Assembly (NCBI GenBank): GCA_964250225.1
Contig: CAXUEY010000002.1
Span: 1-64,000, forward strand
DNA length: 64,000 nt
Source of the DNA: Paraktedonobacter sp964250225
GTDB taxonomy: Bacteria > Chloroflexota > Ktedonobacteria > Ktedonobacterales > Ktedonobacteraceae
Reading direction: 5' to 3'
In this document: one piece after another, positions 6,561 to 15,159 of the stretch
How the letters are laid out: each line of letters starts with the position of its first letter
Position numbering within the stretch: position 1 is the stretch's first letter
The notes under the pieces: model-generated
The model's database searches: none
What the model saw: only the letters and a program-made list of their open reading frames with translations
Told to the model about the DNA's origin: nothing
Position numbers and translations under genes: made by a program

Positions 6561-7925
6561 TCAACCGCCCTGAAGCTGGGTATTGACCTGCGTGGCGGCA
6601 TTATTCAAGGCTGTCTGAATGCTTTCCTTGCCGAGCAGAACTTCCTGAATCGCGTTACCGACATCGGTGTGGATGCTGCTGTCTTGCGGCCCATAATAAT
6701 CCGCGTGGCTATATGCTGCAGCATTAAAGAGTACCTGCAAATCAGGGTGGGAGGCAAAGTAGGGATCGTTGGCCAGGCTCTTCAACGTTGGGAGGGCGAA
6801 GCCATCGTCGAGTACGACCTTCTGCACGTTTGCGCCTGTCATGTATTTAATCAATTCCCAGGCAGCTTCTGGGTGTTTTGTGCCGGAAAAAGCAGACCAG
6901 GCGTTGGTAAAGCTCAAATTTTCTGGCTGATGGTTGGGGCCAATAGGTAACGGCGCGATGCCATACTGGACGTTGGGATAGGTTGTCGTCATGTAGGGAA
7001 CGAGCCAGCTTCCCTCCATAACCATCGCAGCGCGCTGCTGACCAAAGGCCTCGCCGTTCCAACCAGCGCCTACGCTTGTGGGCATGGCCGCGGTGTTGCC
7101 CTTGAAGAAGCTGTCGTAAAATTGCATAGCCTGGACACCCTGAGTGTTATTAAACGTGGCCTGGGTTCCGTTTTTGTTCAGCACCGAACCGTTGGCCTGG
7201 TCCAGAATAGCACCCCAGCGGGAGAGGTCGGCGGAGAGAACAGCGCCGTAGACGGAGTGAGGTGTGCCAGGATTCTGCGTCAGCTTTTGCGCGTCTGTTT
7301 GCATCTCGTTCCACGTCCAGCCAGCCCTCGGTGTGGGTAGCCCGGCAGCCTGGAACATTTGCTTATTATAGAACATGCCCAGGCTACTCCAATCCTTCGG
7401 CACGCCAAAGACCTGACCACTTGTGCAGGTAAACGGATTGATGAGCGTAGAATAATACTCGCTCGCCGCAACCTTGTCACGGGTCATGTACGGCGAAAGG
7501 TTGAGCAGCTTGCCCGCGCTGATGTATTCGCTGGACATCGACGGCTGTAAGTAGAAGACATCCGGGACGGTGTTGCTGGCAATATTGGCGCGCATCTTGG
7601 TGGGATAATCGCCGGGGATCGGTGACCAGTTGACCTTGATGTTGGGATGAAGGGCCTCAAAGTTATGAAGATTCTTGACCACCAGTGCATCCTCGGCAGG
7701 TGTCGAGCTAAAACCGGATACGGTGAGTGTGACTGTACCTGATTCAGCCGCTGTCGCTGTGGTGTTGGTGCTGGAGGGGCAGTTGATATAACTGTTGCCT
7801 CCGGTGAGGCCAACCTGACTTATGCCGTTATTGCCTCCACTACTCCCAGTCCCGCCGCCGCAGGCAGTCAGGAGCAGGGCAACGATAAGAAAGATCGGCG
7901 TAAAGCATGCTATTCGTCGTTTCAT
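6561..7925 (-). CDS. Extracellular sugar-binding lipoprotein of an ABC importer
   Basis: A 454-residue family 1 solute-binding protein. Seen: a signal peptide ending in the lipobox LLLTAC (Cys22 lipidated), a Ser/Thr/Gly-rich tether to about residue 60, then the binding-protein fold with typical motifs (GVPKDWSSLGMFYNKQMFQAAGLPTP; FGQQRAAMVMEGSW; NAWSAFSGTKHPEAAWELIKYMTG). It is anchored outside the membrane and hands a carbohydrate to the two permeases downstream. ATG follows an AGGAGG-like site (GAGGTTCGTA). The glycoside hydrolase upstream suggests an oligosaccharide ligand. Confidence 0.94.
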   Translation of the reverse strand: MKRRIACFTPIFLIVALLLTACGGGTGSSGGNNGISQVGLTGGNSYINCPSSTNTTATAAESGTVTLTVSGFSSTPAEDALVVKNLHNFEALHPNIKVNWSPIPGDYPTKMRANIASNTVPDVFYLQPSMSSEYISAGKLLNLSPYMTRDKVAASEYYSTLINPFTCTSGQVFGVPKDWSSLGMFYNKQMFQAAGLPTPRAGWTWNEMQTDAQKLTQNPGTPHSVYGAVLSADLSRWGAILDQANGSVLNKNGTQATFNNTQGVQAMQFYDSFFKGNTAAMPTSVGAGWNGEAFGQQRAAMVMEGSWLVPYMTTTYPNVQYGIAPLPIGPNHQPENLSFTNAWSAFSGTKHPEAAWELIKYMTGANVQKVVLDDGFALPTLKSLANDPYFASHPDLQVLFNAAAYSHADYYGPQDSSIHTDVGNAIQEVLLGKESIQTALNNAATQVNTQLQGG

Positions 7926-8019
7926 TACGAACCTCCTGAGGGGATCTCGTCAATGAGTTCCCCCTATGTAGTTTGTCGTCGCAAGCCAGAAATTTCCCAC
8001 GATAAAAGGCATGGGATGA

Positions 8020-10449
8020 TTACCAGCCGACACATAATTCATAGTGATGCAGTCCCCTGGCAGGGGGAATCTGCATCACACACCATTCCGGCTGCCCACT
8101 CTTCAATGCATACTCATCAACAATCTCCAATGTAAAAGAGGTTGGAGTTCCATTGAGCGTGACGCTACAAGGTTTTCTGTCCATAGAACATACACATCCA
8201 AGAGTGATTTCATACGCGGGGTCGCTGGTTTCCAGAGTGAGCTGAAAATTCTGTTCAGCTTTTTGTACTTGAAGCTCCATGCTGGCAGAGCCAACACGCA
8301 CATCGTGTAAATGCGCACTATGCCAGGAGCCAGGAAGATGGGGAACACAACGCACACGGCGTCTGGCTGCATCTGGTCGCAAGCCCAGGAAGAAATGAAC
8401 GACCGGCCAGATCAGCCCATAGCTTGACCAGGCTTGAATAAAACACCCCTCATCTGGTGAAATGTCACTGGCTGCGCCAGGCATACGGTGTGAGATGGTG
8501 CCTGCAATCTTATAGCAGTACTCCAAAGCCTGATCCATGCGTCCATAGTGCGCCTCAGCAACAGTCATGAGGCTGTTTGGTAAGGCCTGGCTGACGCGTT
8601 GGGTTTCAGGATTTAAATAGATGCCCCATGGACCATTGAACTCTTCTGCTTCAAGGCGCTTGAAGGCTTGCTCTGCATGCTCTGGAGTAGCTAGCCCCGT
8701 CTCCATGGGGGTAGCCGCGATCATATGTTTTAAGAGCCAGGGACGTTCTAGCTGGAGATCTCCGCTCCTCATTGTATGCTGTTCGGCGAAATGTGTAAGC
8801 AGAGCAGCACTGCGCTGTATCTCAGCCAGATCGTTCGCCCACAGTGGTTTGGCACTTTGTAAGGCCTGGTGGGATGCAGTGAGGGCGTTGGCTGAGGTGT
8901 AGATATCGCCATACAGTCCCTCCTCTTCCATCCACCAGGTGCTATTGACGAACGCGCGTAAGCGTTGTGCCTTTTCCAGCAGTTCGGGTATGACATCTGC
9001 GTCACCAGCCTCCTCAGCAAGTTCCGCCAGGCAGAGGAGCGCCTCGTAAGTGTAGGCGGCGAGATCCAGCGTTTTCATGCCTGCACCATGCTGAAGCTCG
9101 CGAGTATCTACGAGGCCTTTGCCGGTGGGACAAAGATTGCCTTCCAGGTCATGTTTACCTAGCACTCCATCGAGCAGACCGCGTTTACAAAAGCCATACA
9201 TCTCTTGCAAGAAGGTGCGATCTCCCGTCCAGCGAAAAGTGTGATAGCATGCGCGTAGAAACAATGGCGTCTCGACAAGCATGCCGTTATGGTGGACGCG
9301 ACCCTGTGTCAGGACTTCGTGAACCACCGTGCCATCGCCGTTCACCGACTCGCTATGGTTGGCAAGGGTGCGCAGCGAGTTTAACGCCAGTTCAAACTGA
9401 CCGGAGGCGAGGAGTGGGAGCGTCGAATAGGCCGTGTCGCTGCCAAACCACCAGGGATAGTCAGGCAACCCGGCGGCAAGTCCCTGGCCAATTCCCGGAA
9501 CGTTGCGCTCTAGCATTTGCAAACTCACTTTTCCCCAACCGAAGGCAGTGTCCATCAATTCATCATTGCTGTGCAATGCGCTCCGCGCGAGAATATGCTC
9601 ATAGCGCTGGCATTGACGTATACAGAGTGCGTTAGACTGCGCCTGTAAGTGGCGGAACGTTGTCACCGCAGCTTCGCTGGAGCTGTTTGAGCCAGCAATC
9701 AGAAAGACCATTTCCTGCGTGTCGCTGGCTTCCAGGTTCAGTTGATAGCTCAGACGACCGGAGATTCCCTGACCGTCTGTCTGTTGGGTCGCCCAGAGTT
9801 CGTTGCCAATGGCCACTGCTGTTGGCCGTCGCTGTGCGCCAAATAAGACGTAGGCAGGATTGGCCGTGTTAGAGGCTGCAATACACGCTAGCTCATCCAG
9901 GTATACTGCCTCATCCCTGCCATCGCGCCAGATCAGACGATCTTTACCTAACCAGGCCATGCGTAGATCTGTCCGCGCTAGAAAGTGTAGTGTAAGCAGT
10001 AAAGGTTTTTTGCCCTGATTGATGAGCTGCACGCGAATCAACATGCCTTCGTAATTATCCACTCCATATTCATGACGGATGACCTCTAGACTGGGAAGCT
10101 GATAGGCAATTTCCACATGGCCAGGCGTCATGCGCCAGTGACTGGCTTGTGTGAGCCAATGGACTTTCCCAACAGGATGGGTAAGATCGGTTGGTCCAAA
10201 AATAACCCCTAACCAGAAACCGTCCAGCAGTTTGAGTGGATGGTCCCAGACACCAGACATTTCACTCGGCTGACGCCAGCCAATTTTGGGGAATTCGCCG
10301 TGCTGGGTCGCCACGCTATAGACTCGATTGCCCGCAGTGACATAGGGATGTCCCAGGTCTTTTGTCCGTTCAAGAGACCAGGGCCAGCGTTGTACTTTGA
10401 TATCTCCAAAAGCAGAAGATACGAGCTGGTTGCCCGATGGAACTACCAT
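8020..10449 (-). CDS. (alpha/alpha)6-barrel glycoside hydrolase, amylo-alpha-1,6-glucosidase-like
   Basis: An 809-residue probable cytoplasmic glycosidase. Seen: an N-terminal beta-rich half (to about residue 290), then a helical barrel with motifs resembling glycogen-debranching-type glucosidases: YPWWFGSDTAYSTLPLL near residue 331, HNGMLVETPLFLRACYHTFRWTGD near 390, and QAWSSYGLIWPVVHFFLGL near 683, followed by a short beta domain. No signal peptide. AGAGGAGG precedes the ATG. It is the first gene after four 11-bp-spaced repeats and leads the sugar-import genes, so it probably cuts the imported oligosaccharide. Exact GH family and linkage cannot be settled by eye. Confidence 0.78.
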   Translation of the reverse strand: MVVPSGNQLVSSAFGDIKVQRWPWSLERTKDLGHPYVTAGNRVYSVATQHGEFPKIGWRQPSEMSGVWDHPLKLLDGFWLGVIFGPTDLTHPVGKVHWLTQASHWRMTPGHVEIAYQLPSLEVIRHEYGVDNYEGMLIRVQLINQGKKPLLLTLHFLARTDLRMAWLGKDRLIWRDGRDEAVYLDELACIAASNTANPAYVLFGAQRRPTAVAIGNELWATQQTDGQGISGRLSYQLNLEASDTQEMVFLIAGSNSSSEAAVTTFRHLQAQSNALCIRQCQRYEHILARSALHSNDELMDTAFGWGKVSLQMLERNVPGIGQGLAAGLPDYPWWFGSDTAYSTLPLLASGQFELALNSLRTLANHSESVNGDGTVVHEVLTQGRVHHNGMLVETPLFLRACYHTFRWTGDRTFLQEMYGFCKRGLLDGVLGKHDLEGNLCPTGKGLVDTRELQHGAGMKTLDLAAYTYEALLCLAELAEEAGDADVIPELLEKAQRLRAFVNSTWWMEEEGLYGDIYTSANALTASHQALQSAKPLWANDLAEIQRSAALLTHFAEQHTMRSGDLQLERPWLLKHMIAATPMETGLATPEHAEQAFKRLEAEEFNGPWGIYLNPETQRVSQALPNSLMTVAEAHYGRMDQALEYCYKIAGTISHRMPGAASDISPDEGCFIQAWSSYGLIWPVVHFFLGLRPDAARRRVRCVPHLPGSWHSAHLHDVRVGSASMELQVQKAEQNFQLTLETSDPAYEITLGCVCSMDRKPCSVTLNGTPTSFTLEIVDEYALKSGQPEWCVMQIPPARGLHHYELCVGW

Positions 10450-10474
10450 GAGAGCCTCCTCTAATCTGTAAAGA

Positions 10475-10480
10475 AGTGTA
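10475..10480 (-). promoter_or_regulatory. Candidate -10 box of the sugar-uptake operon
   Basis: Minus-strand TACACT (4 of 6 to TATAAT) lies 10 bp downstream of the nearest direct repeat and gives a start site about 19 nt before the hydrolase ATG, leaving room for the AGAGGAGG ribosome site. No -35 box is seen; the repeats occupy that place, as at activator-dependent SARP promoters. Confidence 0.4.
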
Positions 10481-10490
10481 ACCGGGAGAA

Positions 10491-10529
10491 GTTACACAAC
10501 AGTTGCAGGAAGGTTACAGAAAAGTTCCA
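10491..10529 (-). promoter_or_regulatory. Four direct hexamer repeats at 11-bp spacing: probable BTAD-regulator binding site
   Basis: On the plus strand GTTACA (10491), GTTGCA (10502), GTTACA (10513) and GTTCCA (10524) start exactly 11 bp apart, so all face the same side of the helix. Read in the direction of the hydrolase gene they are TGGAAC, TGTAAC, TGCAAC, TGTAAC. SARP/BTAD activators are known to bind direct repeats of this period overlapping the -35 region. A mirror copy GTGTAAC (10476-10482) also makes a 7-bp inverted repeat with the first one. Confidence 0.7.
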
Positions 10530-10548
10530 AAAGGGAGATCGAGCAACG

Positions 10549-12018
10549 CTATGCACCAATTTCGGTATCTGGTGGCGAAAGGACTAATTCTGCCAGGGTG
10601 TGCTGGCGCAGTGCGCTCCGCCGTAACGGTTCCAACTGCTCTTGCGCCAGATCGTCGCAAAAAACGCCGAGCAGGAAAACATGGCCACGCCGAACATGGC
10701 GCGCCAGGTGTCCTAGCAGAGCGAACGTGGGCGTGTCAGCCCAGTGTAAATCGTCAAGTATCAGAAGTAGGGGACGCTGTGGATGAGCAAGTTTGTTGAA
10801 GAGCGCGACCAGGGCATCAGCCAGGATCAGCGGTTCGATGAGAGTATACTGGAGAGGAGCTGTAGCAGATCGGAAGATATCCGGTAGCAATTGGGCGATC
10901 TGGGCGATCCATACTTCTGGTAGGTCGATCCGGCTTGTATCCTCTCCAACAAGCCCCTGGCGTAATGCTTCAACAATGGCATGATACGCGTGTTCCTGCT
11001 CGACCTCCTGGCAAGTACCTTGTAAAACGAGCCAGGATGGGCAGATGTTTGCAATTATTTCCTGGATCAGGCGAATTTTCCCAAAGCCTGTTCTATCGTG
11101 AAGTAATAGCAATGGATACTGGTTATCGCTGCCGGTGAGATGGTATTGCAGCCATTCCATTGGTAAAAGTGTGGGGGGTGAAGGGAGGTCAGGAATCGAA
11201 GTAGCCTGCGATGAGGGCTGCCATACCTGCTCCTGCTGTGCTGGTACGAAGAACGCTGGCTCAGGAGGTCTACTGAAAGGCTCTTTGCTTCTGTGTACAA
11301 TCTGTTCATAAAGGGCCTGGGTGGTGGGTGACGGTTTGATGGCAAGTTCTTGAGCCAGAATAGTGCAAAGATGCTCATACTGGCGTAACGCTTCGATGCG
11401 TTTGCCGCTAGCCCAGGAAAGGCGCATCAGGTGAGCATAGGCCTCTTCCTGCAAAGGATCAGTCGCGAGCAGCATTTGTATGCAAGCTATAGCCTGTTCC
11501 AATTGTTTGTCGGACTCATAAAGCTCCGCAAGCCGACGGAGCGTTGTGAGATAGAGGCGACGGAAATGGTCGCGGGTGCTACGTGTCCAGGCTTCAAAAC
11601 CTGGCGAATCTTTAAGGTAGAAGCCGTCGAGGAAATCGCCACGATACAGGTCAATAGCCTGGCTTAGACCACGTGAGGTAATAGCTGTCACTTTTTCGAA
11701 GATCTCTGTATCAAGCCAGAAAGGTGCACTGGGCTTCAATTTGAGTTGATCTGCGTCACTTATAATCCATTCGATACTTGTATCGAAACTACGCAGGAGA
11801 GCACGTACTTCAGCCAGCAGCGTTTTAAAAATGCGTCGAGCACTCTCTTCATCTACTTCCCCACAAAGGAGTGTGAGCAGGCGCTCCCTCGGCTGGGGAG
11901 TTTGAGTACAGACCAGGTAGTAGAGCAGCGCGCGCGAACGACGACGTGGGATTTTTACCAGTTGATCCTGATAGCGGATCTCTGGTGGCCCCAGAAGCCG
12001 GAATACGACCTGTTGCAT
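10549..12018 (-). CDS. BTAD-domain transcriptional regulator with a C-terminally short ATPase region
   Basis: A 489-residue regulator from the ATG at 12018 (AGGA 8 nt upstream; the frame stays open further upstream but the homologous opening is MQQVVFRLLGPPEI). Seen: an OmpR-like winged helix (about 1-95), a BTAD helical domain (about 100-245: YRGDFLDGFYLKDSPGFEAW; LATDPLQEEAYAHLMRLSWASGKRIEALRQYE), and the start of an AAA/NACHT-like ATPase with Walker B LLLILDDLHWAD. The Walker A region (DRTGFGKIRL) lacks the Ser/Thr after GK. The protein stops soon after Walker B, whereas family members usually continue for several hundred residues of TPR. It sits directly before the repeats and sugar-uptake genes, so it is their likely activator. 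Confidence 0.85.
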   Translation of the reverse strand: MQQVVFRLLGPPEIRYQDQLVKIPRRRSRALLYYLVCTQTPQPRERLLTLLCGEVDEESARRIFKTLLAEVRALLRSFDTSIEWIISDADQLKLKPSAPFWLDTEIFEKVTAITSRGLSQAIDLYRGDFLDGFYLKDSPGFEAWTRSTRDHFRRLYLTTLRRLAELYESDKQLEQAIACIQMLLATDPLQEEAYAHLMRLSWASGKRIEALRQYEHLCTILAQELAIKPSPTTQALYEQIVHRSKEPFSRPPEPAFFVPAQQEQVWQPSSQATSIPDLPSPPTLLPMEWLQYHLTGSDNQYPLLLLHDRTGFGKIRLIQEIIANICPSWLVLQGTCQEVEQEHAYHAIVEALRQGLVGEDTSRIDLPEVWIAQIAQLLPDIFRSATAPLQYTLIEPLILADALVALFNKLAHPQRPLLLILDDLHWADTPTFALLGHLARHVRRGHVFLLGVFCDDLAQEQLEPLRRSALRQHTLAELVLSPPDTEIGA

Positions 12019-12258
12019 AAAATCGGTTCCTATAACTACATTCTCAAGAGGAAGTGGTGAACGGTAAAATACTCTTGGAGGATTGCCCATACGAGTGGTT
12101 CGATGTATACATAAAATTGACTATCTTTATTTTATCACAGAAAGAATCCTGGATCTTTATCGTGCCTCCCTGAGACTCCGCGCCTGGCAAATAGACTGCG
12201 GGTATAATCCATGTATCTCATCTAAAGGAAGCCCGTTCTGCCCTATAAGATGCTCCCA

Positions 12259-12287
12259 TTGACATTAACTCGCTCATGAGCTATACT
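12259..12287 (+). promoter_or_regulatory. Sigma-70 promoter of the TetR/ABC exporter operon
   Basis: TTGACA (12259-12264), a 17-bp spacer and TATACT (12282-12287): the best promoter match in the window. Transcription should start near 12294, about 46 nt before the TetR ATG, immediately ahead of an inverted repeat. Confidence 0.75.
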
Positions 12288-12297
12288 CCTTGTAGAA

Positions 12298-12318
12298 ATA
12301 AACCGAGACTCTGTTTAT
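12298..12318. promoter_or_regulatory. Inverted repeat, possible TetR operator
   Basis: ATAAAC (12298-12303), 9-bp spacer, GTTTAT (12313-12318): a 21-bp site beginning a few bases after the predicted start site. Position and size suit autorepression by the TetR-family protein encoded next. Confidence 0.42.
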
Positions 12319-12339
12319 AAATAAGAAGGGAGGGAAACC

Positions 12340-13047
12340 ATGCCACGTAGCGTCAATGAAGCGGCGTATGAGGCCCGTCGTAGTGCTATTCTTGACGTGG
12401 CCCAGCGAGCCATCGCAACAAAAGGATATGAACGCATGGCGATTGCTGACTTGCTGGGTGAGTTGCAGATTTCTTCGGGAGCGTTCTATCACTACTTTGA
12501 CTCCAAGCCAGCCCTACTTCTGGCGGTGATCGAACGTCTGAGGGACCAGTTAATGCAGCGGGCGCTCCCCATCATCCATGATCCGGCCCCTGGCGCGCTG
12601 AATAAACTCCAGCGCTTCTTTAATATGCTGGATCGTGCTAAACTTGAGCACAAAGATTTTGTGCTCTCGTACATACACATCTGGTATGGTGATGAGAATG
12701 CTATCGTGCGCTATAAACTCCATATCGCTAGAGTCGAACTTCTCACCCCCTGGCTGGAAGAGATCATCCGTCAGGGGGTCGCAGAAGGCGTCTTCACCAC
12801 ACTCTATCCCGATCAGACAGCCAGGATGATCCTCGCTCTGCTTGAAGACCTGGGTGATGCCACAGCCTGGTTGTTCCTGCCAGGAGAACATGAGCCCTTT
12901 GACCTGTCCCGCCTGACACGGATCATTGATGCATGTATTGATGGGTTGGAACGCCTATTAGGAGCGCCTGCGGGTTCTTTGCAACGCCCATCGTCTGAAG
13001 AACTCTCTCAGTGGTTGCCTCCGACTTTTGGAGCAAAGGAGAAGTAG
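12340..13047 (+). CDS. TetR-family repressor
   Basis: A 235-residue TetR/AcrR regulator. Seen: the N-terminal helix-turn-helix (residues about 14-60: ILDVAQRAIATKGYERMAIA, then LQISSGAFYHYFDSK), followed by an all-helical ligand and dimer domain. GGGAGGG lies before the ATG. It heads an operon with an ABC ATPase (111-bp gap) and ABC-2 permease, the usual layout for a repressor sensing a compound that the exporter removes. Ligand unknown. Confidence 0.9.
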   Translation: MPRSVNEAAYEARRSAILDVAQRAIATKGYERMAIADLLGELQISSGAFYHYFDSKPALLLAVIERLRDQLMQRALPIIHDPAPGALNKLQRFFNMLDRAKLEHKDFVLSYIHIWYGDENAIVRYKLHIARVELLTPWLEEIIRQGVAEGVFTTLYPDQTARMILALLEDLGDATAWLFLPGEHEPFDLSRLTRIIDACIDGLERLLGAPAGSLQRPSSEELSQWLPPTFGAKEK

Positions 13048-13157
13048 CGGTATCAATCATGCAACCTACCATCTTCAAGATGGATAACTGCTGTTTTGAG
13101 CAAATTTCTAGATCAAGAAATGTAAGCAACGAAAGAAATACTAAAGGAGCAAGTGCT

Positions 13158-14072
13158 ATGACAACGCAAGAGCCAGCCATCGTGATTGAGAACCTGGCAA
13201 AATCCTATGGCAGTGTGCAGGCCGTACGTGGCATCTCAATGAGCGTCGGGCGCGGTGAGATCTTTGGTTTCCTGGGACCAAACGGCGCGGGCAAAACGAC
13301 CACGATCCGCTGTCTGCTCGATGTCATCCGCCCCAGTTCAGGTGCAATCCGCGTGCTGGGTCTGGATGCACAGCGCGATGCACACGCCATGCACCAGCAC
13401 ATTGGTTATCTGCCGGGGGATGTGCGTCTACCGGGGCGCATGACGGGTAAACAGGTTATCAACTACTTCGCAAGCTTGCAGGGTCGCGAACCTGTGTTGC
13501 TCAACGATCTGGTCAAACGCTTTGATGTGGAAATGAAACGTCCGCTTAAAGGCTACTCCAAAGGTATGCGCCAGAAAATTGGCATTGTGCTGGCCTTTAT
13601 GTGCGATCCCGATGTGCTGATCCTGGACGAGCCCACCTCCGGCCTCGACCCGCTTTTACAAAAAGTGTTTAATGAGTTTCTGCTGGAGGAGCAGGCACGT
13701 GGCAAGACGATTTTTATGAGTTCGCATATTATGAGCGATGTGGAGAAGGTCTGCCAGCGCGTCGCGGTGATCCGCAGTGGAGAACTGGTCACGCTTGAGA
13801 CGGTCGAAGCGTTGCGTGAAAAGGCGGGCCAGCAGGTGATGGTTGAGTTCAGCGATGAGGTGTCGGCGCAAGAGCTGGCTGGTATTCCAGGAGTGAGTGT
13901 GGTAACGAAAACCAATGGTGCATATCACTTTAATGTGAGTGGCAATATGGACGCCTTGATTAAGGCACTTAGTCAACACCAGGTGGTCCGCCTGCATTCC
14001 CAGGAAGCGCCACTGGAAGAAGTATTCTTAAAGTTTTATGAAGAGCCGGAAAAGGTTGCTCCATTGGCATGA
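13158..14072 (+). CDS. ABC exporter ATP-binding protein
   Basis: A 304-residue ATPase. The frame is open from 13011, but AAAGGAG stands before the ATG at 13158, which gives the normal N-terminus. Seen: Walker A GPNGAGKTT (40-48), signature YSKGMRQK (a weak LSGGQ variant, near 133-140), Walker B VLILDEPTSGLDP (about 153-165), switch H in MSSHIMSD, and a C-terminal domain of about 90 residues as in DrrA-type exporters. It powers the ABC-2 permease encoded 30 bp downstream. Confidence 0.94.
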   Translation: MTTQEPAIVIENLAKSYGSVQAVRGISMSVGRGEIFGFLGPNGAGKTTTIRCLLDVIRPSSGAIRVLGLDAQRDAHAMHQHIGYLPGDVRLPGRMTGKQVINYFASLQGREPVLLNDLVKRFDVEMKRPLKGYSKGMRQKIGIVLAFMCDPDVLILDEPTSGLDPLLQKVFNEFLLEEQARGKTIFMSSHIMSDVEKVCQRVAVIRSGELVTLETVEALREKAGQQVMVEFSDEVSAQELAGIPGVSVVTKTNGAYHFNVSGNMDALIKALSQHQVVRLHSQEAPLEEVFLKFYEEPEKVAPLA

Positions 14073-14102
14073 TAGGCCGTGGCTCTATAAGGAGATACGA
14101 GA

Positions 14103-14954
14103 ATGGCGACAACGACAAGCATCAAAAGTGTCCCGCTGGTGAAGAAACGCACGCGTGGTCTGGCGGTGACCGCACGATCTATGACGAACAGTAGTGCTGT
14201 ACTCAGCGTGGCCTGTTTCTATGGCTTGCTGATCATTTTAATCCTGGCTCCCATCTACCCGGTGATGACCGGGGCAAACATTGAAGCAATCCTATCTTCA
14301 GGTTTTATGTCCGCGATCCTCGGCGGCCATCTGAACAGCTTCTCCAATTTCTCGGCATTTCTGGGACTTGAAGTTTTCAGTTCGGTCTATGGCCTGCTCT
14401 TTGGCGGTTGTGTGGCCTGGATGGCGGGTGCCGCACTGCCCATTACTATCGAGGATGGTACACTCGATCTGGCGCTTAGTCGTCCTATCAGACGCACACG
14501 TTATTACCTGGAGAACTGGCTGGGCATCTTGCTTGGCGCGGTAGTCATCAGCCTGGTGCTCGCGCTTGCGGTCTGGATTGATACGTTTATCGTCAACCAT
14601 GCTGGCATTGACTGGCAGTGGATGTGGATTACGCTATTCGTGCAGTGGACCTTCCTCTTCTTTGCGGCGGGTCTGGGGATGCTCTGTGGCTCCTTGATCA
14701 GTGCCAGTCGAGCAGCAGGTGGTACGGCTGTGGCCATCGTTGTGCTGGGGTATCTGCTCAACACCTTTGGTGGCCTCTCCGACCAATTCAAGTGGATGCT
14801 CAAAATCAGCCCTTTCTACTACGCGCCAGCCATCGATCCGCTGGTGAACCATCAATTGACCTGGTGGTATCCCTGCCTTCTGGTGGGAGCTGGCCTTGTG
14901 TTTGGAATCGTCGGTCTGGTGGTGTTTAATCGGCGAGATCTACCCACAGTTTAA
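14103..14954 (+). CDS. ABC-2 type exporter permease
   Basis: A 283-residue membrane protein with about six spans and a basic cytoplasmic N-terminus. Seen: the ITIEDGTLDLALSRPIRRTRYYLENWLG segment, the ABC-2 coupling-helix region in which such proteins retain a short cytoplasmic loop, and a C-terminal span ending VFNRRDLPTV, as in many ABC-2 permeases. ATAAGGAGATACGAG precedes the ATG. Partner of the preceding ATPase. The substrate is unknown; drug or lipid-like compounds are typical for TetR-controlled systems of this kind. Confidence 0.85.
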   Translation: MATTTSIKSVPLVKKRTRGLAVTARSMTNSSAVLSVACFYGLLIILILAPIYPVMTGANIEAILSSGFMSAILGGHLNSFSNFSAFLGLEVFSSVYGLLFGGCVAWMAGAALPITIEDGTLDLALSRPIRRTRYYLENWLGILLGAVVISLVLALAVWIDTFIVNHAGIDWQWMWITLFVQWTFLFFAAGLGMLCGSLISASRAAGGTAVAIVVLGYLLNTFGGLSDQFKWMLKISPFYYAPAIDPLVNHQLTWWYPCLLVGAGLVFGIVGLVVFNRRDLPTV

Positions 14955-15159
14955 GAGGAGCATGCGCAAGCATGCGTCGTTAGCAAGGTGATTGTGCATG
15001 TAAGTGTGTTTTTCCTGATCAGTGCTAGAGCGCATATTTATGGTATAGTGCTGGTCAGGAAGGATTGAGAAGGAATCTGGATATACTGGATGGTTTTTTA
15101 TGTTGAAGCTATAGTCATATGACTATAAGAAGCTTTTGTCAAAGAGGGACGTAGAGAAT

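Larger units (their letters stand above)
12019..12339. other. Divergent intergenic region between BTAD and TetR regulator genes
   Basis: No gene seen in these 321 bp. It holds the TetR promoter and operator listed separately, and on the BTAD side a 10-bp palindrome ATGTATACAT (12103-12112) in an AT-rich stretch that may belong to the BTAD promoter. Confidence 0.5.

Noticed and set aside
7926..8019. Second BTAD repeat array before the binding-protein gene
   Set aside because: Looked for GTTACA/TGTAAC at 11-bp spacing; none present, so the binding protein is probably read from the upstream promoter.
10503..10799. Plus-strand open frame opposite the end of the BTAD gene
   Set aside because: Antisense shadow of the BTAD frame with no ribosome site; its start lies within the repeat array.
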